Positions 26,417-35,529 of a DNA stretch of 64,000 nt are shown here, piece by piece. Below the pieces are notes generated by a model that worked only from the letters and a program-made list of their open reading frames with translations, made no database searches and was not told where the DNA came from. Source of the DNA: Kibdelosporangium aridum (GTDB lineage: Bacteria > Actinomycetota > Actinomycetes > Mycobacteriales > Pseudonocardiaceae); the NCBI RefSeq assembly GCF_900176515.1, contig NZ_FWXV01000001.1:62001-126000 (forward strand). Reading direction: 5' to 3'. Position numbers and translations under genes: made by a program. Numbering within the stretch: the first letter of the stretch is position 1; each line of letters begins with the position of its first letter.

Positions 26417-27838
26417 ATGTCTGGTATGGGTTTACTCGACCGGATTGACAATCGGCTCGGTGACGGGCTGGAGCGGATGCTGTGCTCGCATCACGCACGT
26501 CGGCTGCGCAAGCTCGGGTGGGGAGACGTACTGGACGACTCCGGCACGGGCTGGTTCACTCCTCACGCGCCGGTCCGTGAGGGTTGCCGCGTCAAAGTGC
26601 TCGTCGACGGTGAAGAGGCGTTGCCGGAAATGGTGGAGGCGATCAAGGGCGCCCGGTCGTTCGTGCACCTCGCGGGATGGCACTCGAGCCCGGACTTCCG
26701 GCCCACCCGTGACGAGGCCGCCAAGACGCTCAGGGACCTCCTCGCCGAAGCGGCGGAACGCATACCGGTCCGGGTGTTGTTGTGGGCCGGGCCGCCAGTG
26801 CCTGCGTTCGAGCCGACGCGCAAACGAGCACGTGCGGCGCGCACCGAGTTCATGCGGGACAGCAAGGCCCAGTGTGTGCTTGACGCACGCGAACGAACGC
26901 TGCATTGCCACCACGAGAAGCTGTTGATCGTCGATGACGAGACTGCCTTCGTCGGCGGGATGGACTTCACGGCCTTGGAAGGCGACCGCCACGACAGCCC
27001 CAAGCACCCCGCGGACCGGCCGATCGGCTGGCACGACGCGGTGATGCGGGCCGACGGCCCAGTGGTCGCTGACGTGGCCGGCCATTTCCGTGCGCGCTGG
27101 GCGGAGATAGCCGGTGAGCAGCTGCCGCAACCGCGCATTCCCGAGCCAGCAGGGAACTCAACCGTCCAATTTGTACGCACGATTCCTGAGAAGACCTACG
27201 ACTTCGCTCCGCGCGGTGAGTTCAGCGCGCTGGACGCGTACCTGCGCGCGCTGCGGTCGGCGCAGGATCTGGTGTACCTGGAAAACCAGTTCCTGTGGTC
27301 GCCTGAGATCGCCGAAGTGTTGATCGACAAGCTGCGCCAGCCGCCACACGACCGTTTCCGCGTGGTGCTCGTGTTGCCCCGCAAACCCAGCAACGGCGCG
27401 GACACCACGCGTGGCCAGCTCGGCCGATTGCTCGAAGCCGACGACGGCAACCACAGACTGCTGGCCGTCACGCTCACGTCGCACGACGGTGACAACAAAG
27501 TGTCGGTCTACGTCCACGCCAAACTCGCCATCATCGACGACAAGTGGATGACCGTGGGATCGGCGAACCTCAACGAGCACTCACTGTTCAACGACACCGA
27601 GGCCAACCTTGTCACCGACGACGCGGCGGCGGCCAAGGACACCCGGTTACGCCTGTGGAGCGAACACCTGCAGTGTCCAGTGTCTGAAGTAGACGGTGAA
27701 CCGGCTGACGTGATCGACCGGCTGTGGCGGCCTTACGCTGAGAACCACGAAAAACACCGGCTCACACTGTTGCCCGGAGTGTCCCGGCGGGTGGACCGGC
27801 TCCAAGGCCCGTTGCGAGGCTTGCTCGTCGACGGCTGA
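26417..27838 (+). CDS. Phospholipase D-like protein with two HKD motifs
   Basis: 473 residues. Two HxKxxxxD catalytic motifs: HHEKLLIVDD (about 161-170) followed by FVGGMDF, and VHAKLAIIDDKW (about 364-375) followed by TVGSANLNEHS. Length and spacing fit the PLD/cardiolipin synthase superfamily. No membrane helix or signal peptide is seen, so it acts from the cytoplasmic side. The reaction could be phosphatidyl transfer or phospholipid hydrolysis. Confidence 0.88.
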   Translation: MSGMGLLDRIDNRLGDGLERMLCSHHARRLRKLGWGDVLDDSGTGWFTPHAPVREGCRVKVLVDGEEALPEMVEAIKGARSFVHLAGWHSSPDFRPTRDEAAKTLRDLLAEAAERIPVRVLLWAGPPVPAFEPTRKRARAARTEFMRDSKAQCVLDARERTLHCHHEKLLIVDDETAFVGGMDFTALEGDRHDSPKHPADRPIGWHDAVMRADGPVVADVAGHFRARWAEIAGEQLPQPRIPEPAGNSTVQFVRTIPEKTYDFAPRGEFSALDAYLRALRSAQDLVYLENQFLWSPEIAEVLIDKLRQPPHDRFRVVLVLPRKPSNGADTTRGQLGRLLEADDGNHRLLAVTLTSHDGDNKVSVYVHAKLAIIDDKWMTVGSANLNEHSLFNDTEANLVTDDAAAAKDTRLRLWSEHLQCPVSEVDGEPADVIDRLWRPYAENHEKHRLTLLPGVSRRVDRLQGPLRGLLVDG

Positions 27839-27924
27839 TGTGCCGTGGGTCACATTTCTTGGGTTCGAGAACCTTCCTGGGCGGTGCCGACGCCTGTCAT
27901 GGAAACGATCCAGGAAGGGGAGCC

Positions 27925-28341
27925 ATGGGCAAGACAGGACGTGTCGTGGGTGGGTTGATCGCCGCGGCGGCTCTGATCACCGCAGGCGTCATTGGGACAG
28001 CGTCAGCGGATACCGCAGGGAGTGGGCAGGAAGTGGCCAAGGGACAGCACAAGCCGCCGAAGGGAGCGCGGGCGACGGTACGGGTCACCCCGAACCCGAC
28101 CACCGAGCGCGGCCAGGAAGTGACGATCACGGGCGACTGCGGCGGCGGAACCGGCCTGAAGTCGATCCTCGGCGGATTCCCGGACAAGCCGGCACTGGTG
28201 AACATCCGGATCCTGAAGGACGACCCGAACGGGTTCCTCGCGAAGGCGAACCTCGCACCGCACATCGGCAACGGCGTCGGCCCGGTGTTCGTCGACTGCG
28301 GCGGTGAGGCTGGGGTGACTTTGCTGGTCACACACGTGTAG
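27925..28341 (+). CDS. Small secreted protein of unknown function
   Basis: 138 residues from the ATG at 27925 behind GAAGGGGAG. The N-terminus is a signal peptide (GKTGRVVGGLIAAAALITAG, likely cleaved after TASA). The mature part begins with a basic, Lys/Pro-rich stretch and then a beta-rich domain with two Cys (GDCGGG and VDCGGEAG). RVTPNPTTERGQEVTITGDC looks like the start of an immunoglobulin-like domain found in actinomycete secreted proteins. A strong terminator follows. Confidence 0.7.
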   Translation: MGKTGRVVGGLIAAAALITAGVIGTASADTAGSGQEVAKGQHKPPKGARATVRVTPNPTTERGQEVTITGDCGGGTGLKSILGGFPDKPALVNIRILKDDPNGFLAKANLAPHIGNGVGPVFVDCGGEAGVTLLVTHV

Positions 28342-28352
28342 CAGCCCTTGTC

Positions 28353-28384
28353 GGGGGTCCAGCCGGTGCGCCGGCTGGACCCCC
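28353..28384 (+). terminator. Strong hairpin after the secreted protein gene
   Basis: A perfect 14-base stem (28353-28366 with 28371-28384) closes a TGCG tetraloop. No U-run follows, as is common in high-GC actinomycetes. It starts 12 bases after the stop codon. Confidence 0.8.
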
Positions 28385-28535
28385 GATTCGCGCCGCAGGG
28401 CTTTTGCGGGTCCTTACGAAGGGCCGCCGGGGTTTTGCGCGGATTGACGAAGACTGCTCACCGGTCGCGTTGGGAAGCTCGGGTACGCCTGAATGCATGG
28501 CTGGGCACGTAAACCGAATTCCGACAAGGAGAATC

Positions 28536-28889
28536 GTGAAGAGAACAGTTCTCAGCGCATTGGCCGGTGCGACCGTTGTCGCCGCCGCATCGATCGTGGT
28601 CGGAGCCTCGGCGGCATCCGCCCAATCAGCGGACGTAGGTGTCGCCAGCCTGCACCGCACTTGGTCGTGCATGGTGCCGGGCGGCTACACCTGGTCGTCC
28701 GTGCGTTCCCAGCCCAGCTGCGCGTCGCGTTACGAGTACTTCCTGCTGGACGCCGTGAACGTCAACCTGACCGGACAGTGGGCCTGCTGGATCCCGAGCG
28801 GTTACTCGTACACCTCTTCCCGGCAAGGCATCAACTGCTCGGCCTCGCCCGGATCGTCGCCTTACGAGTACCGCCTCGTGAAGCTCTGA
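28536..28889 (+). CDS. Small secreted Cys/Tyr-rich protein
   Basis: 117 residues. The GTG at 28536 follows AAGGAGA. It has a clear signal peptide (ALAGATVVAAASIVVGASAA, cleavage near ASAQS). The ~80-residue mature part has four Cys and two repeats of the same design: a W-C-x2-P-x-GY(T/S) stretch (CMVPGGYTWSS and CWIPSGYSYTS) followed by Cys and then YEY (CASRYEYFLL and SSPYEYRLVKL). Duplicated disulfide-linked modules are likely. The family was not recognised; it resembles secreted small proteins of Streptomyces and relatives. A terminator follows. Confidence 0.7.
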   Translation: MKRTVLSALAGATVVAAASIVVGASAASAQSADVGVASLHRTWSCMVPGGYTWSSVRSQPSCASRYEYFLLDAVNVNLTGQWACWIPSGYSYTSSRQGINCSASPGSSPYEYRLVKL

Positions 28890-28900
28890 TTCGGCACACC

Positions 28901-28932
28901 GGCCCTTCACCGGTCCCCGCCGGTGAAGGGCC
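28901..28932 (+). terminator. Bidirectional hairpin between convergent genes
   Basis: A 13-base perfect stem (28901-28913 with 28920-28932) and a 6-base loop. It lies between the secreted protein gene and the convergent PucR-like gene and can serve both. Confidence 0.75.
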
Positions 28933-30060
28933 TCACCCATGGGCAAGTACGCGCGATACGACCGTGCTCAAGATCCGGATTCCGTGCGTGGTGGCCGGGG
29001 CGACACCGGTCAGCTCGTGCACTCGTTGCAGCCGGTAATCCAGACTCCGCGGGTGGATGCAGAGCGCGACGGCCGCCCGTGACCGGTTCAGGTCGTGCCG
29101 GTAGTACGCGTCCAATGTGGACACCAGGTCGGGTCCGCCGGCCAGTCGCCGCGCCAAGTCGTGCAGCCATCGGTCGATCTCCGGCAGTTCGGCGGCACCG
29201 AGTTCCATGAACACGTCGACGGCGGTGTAGAGGTGGTCGGGCTGGGTCTCGGCGCGCGTGACCCGGCTGACTCGCCTCGCCAGCGCGAAGGCCTCAGCGA
29301 GTGCGGAAGCCGGTCCAGTGGCCGCGCCCACGGAAAACGGCCGCGCGATGATCTCAGCGAAGTCGCTGATCAGGCTCGTGGGGTGCCCGGCAGGGACGAG
29401 CGCGACGAACTCGTCGCCGTACCACGTCGCCGGAACGCTGTACCGGTGCCAGACCGTATGCACCACCTCATCGGCGGTTTCCGGGTCCACGCCTGGAGTT
29501 CTGGCCACGATGACCTGGTACGTGTCCGGCACGGTGATGCCGAGGTTGCGGGCGTTGGCCAAAGCGGCTGGCTCGTCCGCGAGCACCATCTCGGTGAACT
29601 GCCGTACTTGGCCGATGAGCGGCAGAAAATGCTGCTGGCCCTTCAGGAACCCCAGCGTGTACGCCTGCTGGGCAGCCGCTCCCTGTGGCCCCAGCCAGCC
29701 GAGCATCTGCATGGTCACCGGAAGGTCGTGAGGGCCGGCAGCTTCCTGGATCTCGTTGAGAGTGGCGCTGGCGTGCACCGTGAGCACGCGGCGCAGGACC
29801 GTCCTGGACATGCCGGTTTCACCGCGTCGTTCTCCGGTGGCCGCCACGACGGCGAGATCGTCGTCGGTCAGCGGTTCGTTGCCTGCGACCAGGTCGATGG
29901 TGCGGTGCCGGATGAACACCGCGAAGTCAAGCATGCCCGCGTATTCGCGTGGATCGGCGGCAGCCGCGGCGTAGTCGGGCAGATCGTTCGAGCAGACCTC
30001 GACAACACGTTTGGCGTTGGTGGAGATCCGTTTTCGCAGCAGACCGAGCAGATCGCTCAC
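28933..30060 (-). CDS. PucR/CdaR-like transcriptional regulator (second of a tandem pair)
   Basis: 375 residues from GTG at 30060, which overlaps the stop of the upstream paralogue (GTGA); the long upstream frame is an extension without a start signal. The N-terminal ~160 residues are helical; a GGDEF-like middle domain carries WYGDEFVALVP. The C-terminal PucR-type helix-turn-helix is RHDLNRSRAAVALCIHPRSLDYRLQRVHELTG. Such proteins respond to small metabolites. The stop is 1 base from a terminator hairpin. Confidence 0.82.
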   Translation of the reverse strand: MSDLLGLLRKRISTNAKRVVEVCSNDLPDYAAAAADPREYAGMLDFAVFIRHRTIDLVAGNEPLTDDDLAVVAATGERRGETGMSRTVLRRVLTVHASATLNEIQEAAGPHDLPVTMQMLGWLGPQGAAAQQAYTLGFLKGQQHFLPLIGQVRQFTEMVLADEPAALANARNLGITVPDTYQVIVARTPGVDPETADEVVHTVWHRYSVPATWYGDEFVALVPAGHPTSLISDFAEIIARPFSVGAATGPASALAEAFALARRVSRVTRAETQPDHLYTAVDVFMELGAAELPEIDRWLHDLARRLAGGPDLVSTLDAYYRHDLNRSRAAVALCIHPRSLDYRLQRVHELTGVAPATTHGIRILSTVVSRVLAHG

Positions 30061-31193
30061 GCCGTTTCCTCTCTTGCGGCGAGGACACGGTGCACGGTGG
30101 TGCTCAGGATCCGCACGCCGCGCACGGAAACCGGATCCAGCCCGGTGAGATCGTGCACGCGCCGCAGCCGGTACTCCAGTGTCCGGGGGTGGATGTTCAG
30201 CACCGCGGCCGTCTGCGTCCTGGCCATGTTGTTGCGGTAGAAGGCATCGAGCGTCGCCACCAGGTCTGGACCGGCGGCGAGGCGGCTCGCCAGCTCGCCG
30301 AGCCACCGGTCGACCGGCGGCACCCGTGCCGCGCCGACCTCGGCGAACAGATCGGTGAGGTAGTACACACCGCTTGGCGCAGAACGGATTGGCGCGGCCT
30401 GGCTGACCTGCCGGGCCGCAGTCAACGCCTCGGCCAGTTCACCTGTCCGGCCTTGTGCGGCACCGACCGCGCAGGGAAGTTCGGTGAAATCCCAGAAGTC
30501 CTGGATGATGTCCTGGGAATTGCCCGGCGTCAGCGCGACGAACTCGCCGGGCTCCGTCCAGCGGACCGGTATCCATTGGCGTCGCAGCAAATCCTGCAGG
30601 ACTTCGCTGCGCTCCGGGTGTTCCGCGGGGATCCGCGCAACCGTGACAACCCAGCTCTCGGGCATTTCCATGGCCAGGCTCGCCGCCATGTCAGCGGCGA
30701 TCGGGTCGTCGGCGAGCAGCATGTCGGCGAGTTGCTGGACGCGCTCGACAACCGGCAGGACCGCCTCCTGCCCGGAAAGAAAACCCGAGGTGTACGCGGT
30801 TTGCGCGGCCAGGCCCAGCGGTGGCAGCCAGGCCAGCGTGTGCATGACGTCTTCGAGGTCGCGCGGGTTGGCCGCCTCGTGGACCTCTTTCAGGGTGAGA
30901 GATGTGTGCAGCTGCAGGACATGGCGCTGCGAGGCCAGCGACAGGCCTCTTCTGGCCCGCTCCCGCCCGACGACCTCGATGAATGCCAGGTCCTCCGCGG
31001 TGAACGGTTTGTTCTCGGTGACCAGCGAGACGGTCCGTTTCCGCAGGAACACCGCGAAGTCCAGGATCGCGGCACGCGCCCGGGTGCTGGACGCGATCTT
31101 GCGGAAATCGGGAAGTTCTTGCGTGTAGACGTCGACAGCGCGTCTGCTGTTGGCATCGACACGTCCTCGCCACAGGGCGAAGAGATCACCCAT
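30057..31193 (-). CDS. PucR/CdaR-like transcriptional regulator (first of a tandem pair)
   Basis: 378 residues from ATG at 31193 with GAGGGG upstream. It has the same architecture as the downstream gene (N-terminal helical domain, middle domain with WTEPGEFVALTPGN, HTH in NNMARTQTAAVLNIHPRTLEYRLRRVHDL). The two are clearly tandem duplicates joined by a four-base overlap, so they may form a heteromeric regulator. A possible target is their own operon or the downstream secreted genes; that is inference. Confidence 0.82.
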   Translation of the reverse strand: MGDLFALWRGRVDANSRRAVDVYTQELPDFRKIASSTRARAAILDFAVFLRKRTVSLVTENKPFTAEDLAFIEVVGRERARRGLSLASQRHVLQLHTSLTLKEVHEAANPRDLEDVMHTLAWLPPLGLAAQTAYTSGFLSGQEAVLPVVERVQQLADMLLADDPIAADMAASLAMEMPESWVVTVARIPAEHPERSEVLQDLLRRQWIPVRWTEPGEFVALTPGNSQDIIQDFWDFTELPCAVGAAQGRTGELAEALTAARQVSQAAPIRSAPSGVYYLTDLFAEVGAARVPPVDRWLGELASRLAAGPDLVATLDAFYRNNMARTQTAAVLNIHPRTLEYRLRRVHDLTGLDPVSVRGVRILSTTVHRVLAAREETA

Positions 31194-31277
31194 CCCAACC
31201 CCCTCGACCAGCCGGTCACCCTGCGGAACATGGTGCTGGGCAAGCAAGGGGAGCAGTACCGCCATGAGGACCCGGCC

Positions 31278-31919
31278 TCACGCGGCTGGATGGACCTCCT
31301 TGGCAAGGCCTTTGTCCAGGCTGACTCTGACCAGGCCCGCGGCCAGCCTGGCGACGTCATCGCCTGCCAGCCGAGCCAGCTTGCGTACGTCGGCGGGCAG
31401 ACCGACCTTGTCGGCGCCGTCGAGCGCTTTGCGATCCAGGTACGGCCGCAGCTCCGGCCAGACCTCTTGTGCCTCACGGCAGAAGATGTCCGCGCCCACC
31501 GGGCCCAGTCGCGGCACCTCCTGCAGGAGCGCACGAAGCTTGTCCACGTCACCATCGGCGGCTTTGCGGAGCTTTCGTAGATCACCGCTGTACTTGTCGA
31601 GCAGCAATTCCGCGCCCTCGCCGAGAGCCGTCGCCGTGCTCTCGTCATAACGGACATAGTGCCCTTTGCCCAAGGCGTCGACGCGTTGCTGCCAGGTCGC
31701 GTCGAGCATCTTGCGGGGCGTCTTCATCTTGGCTTTGAACAGCTCACGGCCCGCAGCCACCGCGATGTCCGCCTTGATCCGGGTCGACAGCAGCACGCTG
31801 AGCACGAGCAACTGGTACAGCGGGGACGGTTTGTCGGCAAGGCGGATGCCGGCCTGGCTGGCATAGGTTTCGCCGGCCACGTCGAGCAGCCGCCGGGCGA
31901 TCTGCTTCTGGTCGGTCAT
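31278..31919 (-). CDS. Endonuclease III-like HhH protein
   Basis: 213 residues from ATG at 31919, which overlaps the stop of the upstream hydrolase (ATGA). The fold is HhH-GPD-like: LLVLSVLLSTRIKADIAV matches the first helices of endonuclease III, and VPRLGPVGADIF is the helix-hairpin-helix. The Lys of the LPGVGRKTA motif is replaced, and the C-terminal 4Fe-4S Cys cluster is absent, so it is a divergent member that may be a non-catalytic binder or have another specificity. Confidence 0.75.
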   Translation of the reverse strand: MTDQKQIARRLLDVAGETYASQAGIRLADKPSPLYQLLVLSVLLSTRIKADIAVAAGRELFKAKMKTPRKMLDATWQQRVDALGKGHYVRYDESTATALGEGAELLLDKYSGDLRKLRKAADGDVDKLRALLQEVPRLGPVGADIFCREAQEVWPELRPYLDRKALDGADKVGLPADVRKLARLAGDDVARLAAGLVRVSLDKGLAKEVHPAA

Positions 31920-32782
31920 ACCGGCCGAGTACCCTGGCGGTGTTTCAGAAAACCGAGGATCTCCTCGGCCACCGGCACCGGTATCTCCAGTTGAGGCGAG
32001 TGCGCGCCGTCGGCCAGCACCCGCAGCCGGGCGTCGGGAATGCTCGTCGCCCACGTCTCGGCGACGTCGAACGGGACCACGACATCGTGCTTGCCCCACA
32101 GCACCAAGGTCGGTTGTGTGATGCCGGAGATCCGGTCGGCGAGGTCGATGTCCTCGCCCTGCTTGACCGCCCGCGGCATCAGGTTGATGTGGTCGAACCG
32201 GAGGTCCATGTCCTTGAGCATCTGCTTGGCGATGAAGCCGGGCAGCTTCGGTTTCCGGTAGTAGACCCGGGCGAGCACCGCGTCGAAGTCCTCGAGTGTC
32301 TTCATCCGTTGCCCGAAACCGGCGTAGATGGGTGCGTTGTCCCTGGCCGCGCCCGGTGCGTTGACCACGATCAGAGTCCGGACTCGGTCCGGGTGCCGTA
32401 GCGCGTACGCCGCCGAAACGTGTCCACCCATGGAGTTGCCGCCAAGGTGGATCGGTCCGAGGTCCATCTCGTCGAGGAAACGCCGCAGACTTTCGACGTG
32501 GCCGCGGATGCTGTAGTCACGACCGGCGTCGCGTTCGTTGTCCCCATGTCCGGCCAGATCCGGCAGGATCACGCGGTAGTGCCGGGTGAGCTGGGCGGCG
32601 GTGGCCAGGAACGAGGTCTTGTCGTCAGCCAGGCCGTGCAGCAGGACAAGCGGGTCACCGGAGCCACCCTCGTAGTAGTGGAACGCATAACCGCCGACGT
32701 CGGCCTTACGTTGGTGCATGCAGGCGCGGAGCTGTGCGATGTGCGTGGCTGCACTCATCAGGATCGAGGCGGGAGCAAGCAT
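31916..32782 (-). CDS. Alpha/beta hydrolase
   Basis: 288 residues from the ATG at 32782; the frame continues to 32812, and an ATG at 32758 is a later alternative, all with weak ribosome binding sites. It has the oxyanion-hole strand PLVLLHGLADD, the nucleophile elbow GGNSMGGHVS, the acid in LWGKHDVVVP and the catalytic His in DGAHSPQLE. The closest style is that of epoxide hydrolase/C-C hydrolase relatives. The substrate is unknown. Coupled to the HhH protein by a stop/start overlap. Confidence 0.85.
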   Translation of the reverse strand: MLAPASILMSAATHIAQLRACMHQRKADVGGYAFHYYEGGSGDPLVLLHGLADDKTSFLATAAQLTRHYRVILPDLAGHGDNERDAGRDYSIRGHVESLRRFLDEMDLGPIHLGGNSMGGHVSAAYALRHPDRVRTLIVVNAPGAARDNAPIYAGFGQRMKTLEDFDAVLARVYYRKPKLPGFIAKQMLKDMDLRFDHINLMPRAVKQGEDIDLADRISGITQPTLVLWGKHDVVVPFDVAETWATSIPDARLRVLADGAHSPQLEIPVPVAEEILGFLKHRQGTRPV

Positions 32783-32874
32783 GCTCACACATTCGACGAC
32801 TTGATCGTCCACTCGCCACTCTGCGGACCAGGTCTACCCACGGAGTCGGCCCGGTGCACCCGAAAGGGCAGTGC

Positions 32875-34230
32875 TCAGCGGCAGCTGACGGCTCGATCGG
32901 ACGACGAGGTGTTGTCGAGGCGCCGGACGAACGAGTCGCCGCCCACCGAGTTCCGCTTGGCACAAGCCGATTCCTTGTCGGTGAACGGGCCATAGTAGAC
33001 AGAGTAGATCTCGGTGTCGTCGAGGTGCGTGCGCAGCGAACTGCAGCCGGTCGACGGGGCGTGCAGGTATTTGGCCCCAGGGTGTGCGGTCAGGAACTGG
33101 CGGAGGTCCGACGCGTAGTTCGCCTCGGTCACGGCCGAGCCGACGATCACGATGTGCGCGCCGTCGCAGGGCGGGTTGTCCGGGGCGGCCAGCCCGCCCG
33201 GTCCGGAAGGGACGGTTGTCGCGGTTGTCGTCGTGGGCGGAGCCGTGGGTTGCCGATTTCCAGTCGTGGAACCTTTTGGCCACAACCAGACGGCAGCAGC
33301 CGCGATGCCAAGCAACAGAACCGCCGCGGCGACGATCATCCAATATGGACGACGGCGCTTGACCGGCGGCGGCACCACAGGCACCGCGGGCAGGCGTTTG
33401 GTCGACTCGGTGTGCATCGCCTTGCGGGCCGCGGACGCCAGCTCACCCGCGCTGGCGTACCGCTCCGCCGGGTTTTTGGCCATGCCCTTCGCGACGACTC
33501 GATCAAGGCCAGTTGGCACGCCGCTGCGGCGTTCGCTCGGCTTCGGCGGGTCCACATTGGCGTGCGCGAAGATCACCGCGAGCGGGTTCTCCGCGGTGAA
33601 CGGCTTGTCGCCGGTCAGGCACTGGAACAGCATGCACGCCAGTGCGTAGACGTCCACCCGGTGGTCGACTGGGCCGGACCCGAACCTTTCCGGCGCCATG
33701 TAGCCGAGGGTGCCGAGTGCCTCGCCGCTGCCGGTGATGTCGGTGTTCGCCGTCAACGGCCGCGCGATGCCGAAGTCCACCAGGTAGGCGAAGTCTCCCT
33801 GCAGGATGACGTTCGACGGTTTGACGTCCCGGTGGATCAGGCCTTCGGCATGCGCGGCGTCGAGTGCGGCCGCGACCTGGCCGATGATGGCGACGGCCGC
33901 GGCCGGGCTCATCGGTCCGTCGTCGGCAAGCACGCGGCTGAGGTTCTTGCCCTCGACCAGGCGCATGTCGAGATACAGCCGGCCGTCTATCTCGCCGTAA
34001 GCGTGGATCGGGATGACGTGCGGCTCACGCAGCCGGGCAGCCGCGTGCGCCTCACGCTTGAACCGCTTGCGGAACTCCTCGTCGTCCGCACCGCGGTCGG
34101 TGAGCAACTTCAGCGCGACGTAACGGTCGTGCTGGACGTCGTACGCGCGGTGGACCTCGCCCATACCCCCGCGTGCGATCAACTCTTCCACCCGGTACGG
34201 GCCGAACTGCCACCCCACGTGCGGCATCAT
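32875..34230 (-). CDS. Membrane-anchored Ser/Thr protein kinase with extracytoplasmic domain
   Basis: 451 residues starting at ATG 34230 (a GTG seven codons earlier is possible). Kinase motifs are complete: glycine loop [14 protein letters not shown], catalytic loop [15 protein letters not shown], and APERFG. Residues after ~290 give a proline-rich linker, one membrane helix ([20 protein letters not shown]) and a Thr/Pro-rich stalk. The last ~95 residues contain two Cys pairs and the [18 protein letters not shown] motif, which looks like a SPOR-type or sensor domain. No PASTA repeats are present, so it is not PknB-like. Confidence 0.92.
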   Translation of the reverse strand: MMPHVGWQFGPYRVEELIARGGMGEVHRAYDVQHDRYVALKLLTDRGADDEEFRKRFKREAHAAARLREPHVIPIHAYGEIDGRLYLDMRLVEGKNLSRVLADDGPMSPAAAVAIIGQVAAALDAAHAEGLIHRDVKPSNVILQGDFAYLVDFGIARPLTANTDITGSGEALGTLGYMAPERFGSGPVDHRVDVYALACMLFQCLTGDKPFTAENPLAVIFAHANVDPPKPSERRSGVPTGLDRVVAKGMAKNPAERYASAGELASAARKAMHTESTKRLPAVPVVPPPVKRRRPYWMIVAAAVLLLGIAAAAVWLWPKGSTTGNRQPTAPPTTTTATTVPSGPGGLAAPDNPPCDGAHIVIVGSAVTEANYASDLRQFLTAHPGAKYLHAPSTGCSSLRTHLDDTEIYSVYYGPFTDKESACAKRNSVGGDSFVRRLDNTSSSDRAVSCR

Positions 34231-34271
34231 AGCGATGGCCGGCCCAGACACAGGCGCAACGCGGCTACGGC

Positions 34272-35456
34272 CTATGGCCGCAACAGCACCTTCACCATCC
34301 CCGCCTGCTTCTTCTGGAAGGTCTCGTAGGCGCGCGGGGCGTCGGTGAGCGGCAGGTGGTGGGTGGCGAAGCTGTCCACGCCGAGCGGGTCGTCGTCGGT
34401 GAGCAGTGGCAAGATCTGGTCAACCCAGCGCCTGACGTTGGCCTGCCCCATCCGCAGCTGGATCTGCTTGTCGAAGATCGTCAGCATCGGCATCGGGTCG
34501 GCCATCCCGCCGTACACACCGGACAGCGACACGGTGCCGCCGCGCCGGACGAGGTCGATCGCCATGTGCAATGCGTTCAGCCGGTCGACGCCGGCCTTCT
34601 GCATGAACCTGGCCGCGACGGCGTCCGGGAGCAGGCCGGTGACCTGTTGGGCGATCTTGGCGGCGAGGGAGCCGTGTGCTTCCATGCCGACCGCGTCGAT
34701 CACCGAGTCGGGGCCGCGGCCGTTGGTCATGCCGCGAATCGTCTCGACCAGATCTCCGTGGTGCTGCAACAGATCGAGCGTCTCGACCCCGTTGTTCCTC
34801 GCGCGCTCAAGCCGTTCTGCCACCAGGTCGACGCCGATCACTTGGCGCACACCTTTGTGCAGAGCGATGCGCGTGGCCATATCGCCTATGGGGCCGAGGC
34901 CGAGGACGACCAAGCTGCCGTCCTTGGGCACGTCGGCGTAGTGGACGGCCTGCCATGCCGTGGGCAGCACGTCGGACAGGTACACGAACCGGTCATCCGG
35001 TGGTCCGTCCGGGACCTTGATCGGCAAGGTGTTGCCGAACGGCACCCGCAGGTACTCGGCCTGCCCGCCGGGAACCTGTCCGTAGAGCTTGGTGTAGCCG
35101 AACAGGGCGGCGCCCATGCCGTGCTCACGGACCTGGGTCGTCTCGCATTGGGATTGCAGCCCTTGGTCGCACATGAAGCAGGTGCCGCAGGAGATGTTGA
35201 ACGGCACCACGACACGGTCACCGGCCTTGAGCTCAGTGACTTCCGCACCGACCTCCTCGACCACTCCCATTGGTTCGTGCCCGAGGATGTCACCTTCACC
35301 CATGAACGGGCCCATCACCTCGTACAGGTGAAGATCCGATCCGCAGATGCCGCTCGAGGTGATCCGCACGATCACGTCCGTGGATTCCTTGATCACCGGG
35401 TCGGGCACCGTGTCCACTCGTACATCGCGTCTTCCGTGCCAGGTCACTGCTTTCAT
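34272..35456 (-). CDS. Zinc-dependent alcohol dehydrogenase (MDR family)
   Basis: 394 residues from ATG at 35456 with AAAGG upstream; the long upstream frame is a shadow. Catalytic zinc ligands: CGSDLH and GHEPMG. Structural zinc site: [15 protein letters not shown]. Rossmann motif: [11 protein letters not shown]. The length and the extra segment after the dinucleotide fold ([15 protein letters not shown]) match the glutathione-independent formaldehyde dehydrogenase-like group. It probably oxidises an alcohol or aldehyde in the cytosol. Confidence 0.88.
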   Translation of the reverse strand: MKAVTWHGRRDVRVDTVPDPVIKESTDVIVRITSSGICGSDLHLYEVMGPFMGEGDILGHEPMGVVEEVGAEVTELKAGDRVVVPFNISCGTCFMCDQGLQSQCETTQVREHGMGAALFGYTKLYGQVPGGQAEYLRVPFGNTLPIKVPDGPPDDRFVYLSDVLPTAWQAVHYADVPKDGSLVVLGLGPIGDMATRIALHKGVRQVIGVDLVAERLERARNNGVETLDLLQHHGDLVETIRGMTNGRGPDSVIDAVGMEAHGSLAAKIAQQVTGLLPDAVAARFMQKAGVDRLNALHMAIDLVRRGGTVSLSGVYGGMADPMPMLTIFDKQIQLRMGQANVRRWVDQILPLLTDDDPLGVDSFATHHLPLTDAPRAYETFQKKQAGMVKVLLRP

Positions 35457-35529
35457 GTCACGCCTTTCGCAGCGAGGAAGTCTCAGTGGTGAGCCTTCCC
35501 GGCGTCCGGCGCGGTAAACCTGGCTGAAG

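Noticed and set aside
28450..28480. GGGTAC upstream of the small secreted protein at 28536
   Set aside because: The -35 part at the required distance reads CGGT rather than GNNT, so I did not list it with the SigB-like sites.
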